Part shown: positions 63,503 through 64,000 of the stretch, one piece after another | How positions within the stretch are numbered: position 1 is the first letter of the stretch | How the letters are laid out: every line of letters begins with the position of its first letter | Origin: Yarrowia lipolytica | Lineage: Eukaryota > Ascomycota > Dipodascomycetes > Dipodascales | Direction: 5' to 3' | Assembly (NCBI RefSeq): GCF_001761485.1 | Contig: NC_090770.1 | Coordinates: 1,488,001-1,552,000, forward strand | Length of the DNA: 64,000 nt | The notes under the pieces: model-generated | The model's database searches: none | The model's input: the letters and a program-made list of their open reading frames with translations, nothing else | Told to the model about the DNA's origin: nothing | Position numbers and translations under genes: made by a program

Positions 63503-64000
63503 ATGACGGACCTCGATGTGTCCGTGTACTCCTCGGAACAACTGCGGGAATCACGTGATTCGGAAAACTACATGGCGTTCATCAACACGTGCTTCGGAAC
63601 AATGCACACGAAATACCATTGCTTCGACACGCCCCGTTTCAGCAACATGGACGAGTTCTACGACGATTTCAAACACCCGGGATCAGTTCTGGCCGTTGCA
63701 CGAGAGCCTGGATCATGTGATATCGTTGCCATGGGCGGGTATCGACCTCTGGACGACCACGAGACTGCTGAGCTCAAGTGTCTGTGTGTCAATCAGCAGC
63801 GAGCGGGTGAGGGCTATGGAGGTTTCATGAACGGGTATGTTGAGAAACTGGCGCATGACAAGGGGTTTCGAAAGATGAACTCCGTTGTGGTCCGCCAGCA
63901 TGGCAATCTGGTGGAGTTTTATCAAAAGTTGGGGTACAAGAAATTGGAGGAGAGGTTGTTGGTGGCTGGAGGAGATGATATGGGGTTTGGCAATGTCATT
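63503..64000 (+). CDS. GNAT N-acetyltransferase, 3' end cut by window
   Basis: An open frame of 166 codons runs from the ATG at 63503 to the window end with no stop. It starts MTDLDVSVYSSEQLRESRDS. SVLAVAREPG and DIVAMGGYRPLDDHETAELK are the central strands, where yeast GNAT proteins place the substrate. LCVNQQRAGEGYGGFMNGYV is the acetyl-CoA loop (QQRAGEGYGG, matching Q/R-x-x-G-x-G/A), and NLVEFYQKLGYKKLEERLL is the C-terminal helix and strand. Nearly the whole domain is present, so only a short tail is missing. The substrate is unknown. Codon use (CGA, GAG) fits the genome. Confidence 0.82.
   Translation, partial: MTDLDVSVYSSEQLRESRDSENYMAFINTCFGTMHTKYHCFDTPRFSNMDEFYDDFKHPGSVLAVAREPGSCDIVAMGGYRPLDDHETAELKCLCVNQQRAGEGYGGFMNGYVEKLAHDKGFRKMNSVVVRQHGNLVEFYQKLGYKKLEERLLVAGGDDMGFGNVI

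Overview
The window looks like nuclear chromosomal DNA of the yeast Yarrowia lipolytica or a very close relative. Four things point there. Coding sequences are GC-balanced, mostly intronless and prefer CGA for arginine. 5S rRNA genes are scattered singly among protein genes. tRNA-Trp and tRNA-Tyr carry short introns. A Mutator-like DNA transposon resembling the Yarrowia element Mutyl lies at 12.5-16.1 kb. Intergenic DNA is full of short TACTGTACAGTA-type palindromic words. The species call is inference from these traits.

Layout. 0-6.4 kb: a siderophore-type MFS transporter, a 5S rRNA gene, an F-box-like protein and several decayed gene relics. 6.4-11.4 kb: mostly empty. 11.5-19.3 kb: an RNase H1 pseudogene, the broken Mutator-like transposase, a frameshifted F-box-like pseudogene, then an intact RNase H1. 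19.9-27 kb is the best-expressed-looking block: a maltose/galactoside-type O-acetyltransferase, an acyl/4-coumarate-type CoA ligase ending in the peroxisomal signal AKL, and a PHO84-type phosphate/H+ symporter whose promoter carries three CACGTG boxes. 27-34.7 kb: gene-poor, with one possible small gene and a dense run of unrelated minisatellites. 34.7-43.1 kb: a zinc alcohol dehydrogenase, two small uncertain ORFs, a small two-helix membrane protein, a Rua1-type zinc-finger protein, a tRNA-Ser graveyard, intron-bearing tRNA-Trp, and a basic unknown protein. 45-46.9 kb: a long Whi5/Nrm1-type G1/S repressor. 50-52 kb: tRNA-Tyr, tRNA-Ala and a second, divergent 5S copy. 53.4-55.3 kb: an unrecognised 627-residue protein with a duplicated Cys/His motif. 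57.6-64 kb: a GPI-anchored wall protein, a GNAT acetyltransferase, a Pex14/Pex17-like peroxin, an LYR protein of the ETF-regulator type, and a second GNAT gene cut by the window end.

The genes are independent units, each with its own promoter. Thematic links are peroxisomal and lipid-related metabolism (AKL-tagged ligase, peroxin, ETF regulator) and nutrient uptake (siderophore iron, phosphate). Most uncertainty sits in the small ORFs and relics, which are marked with low confidence.
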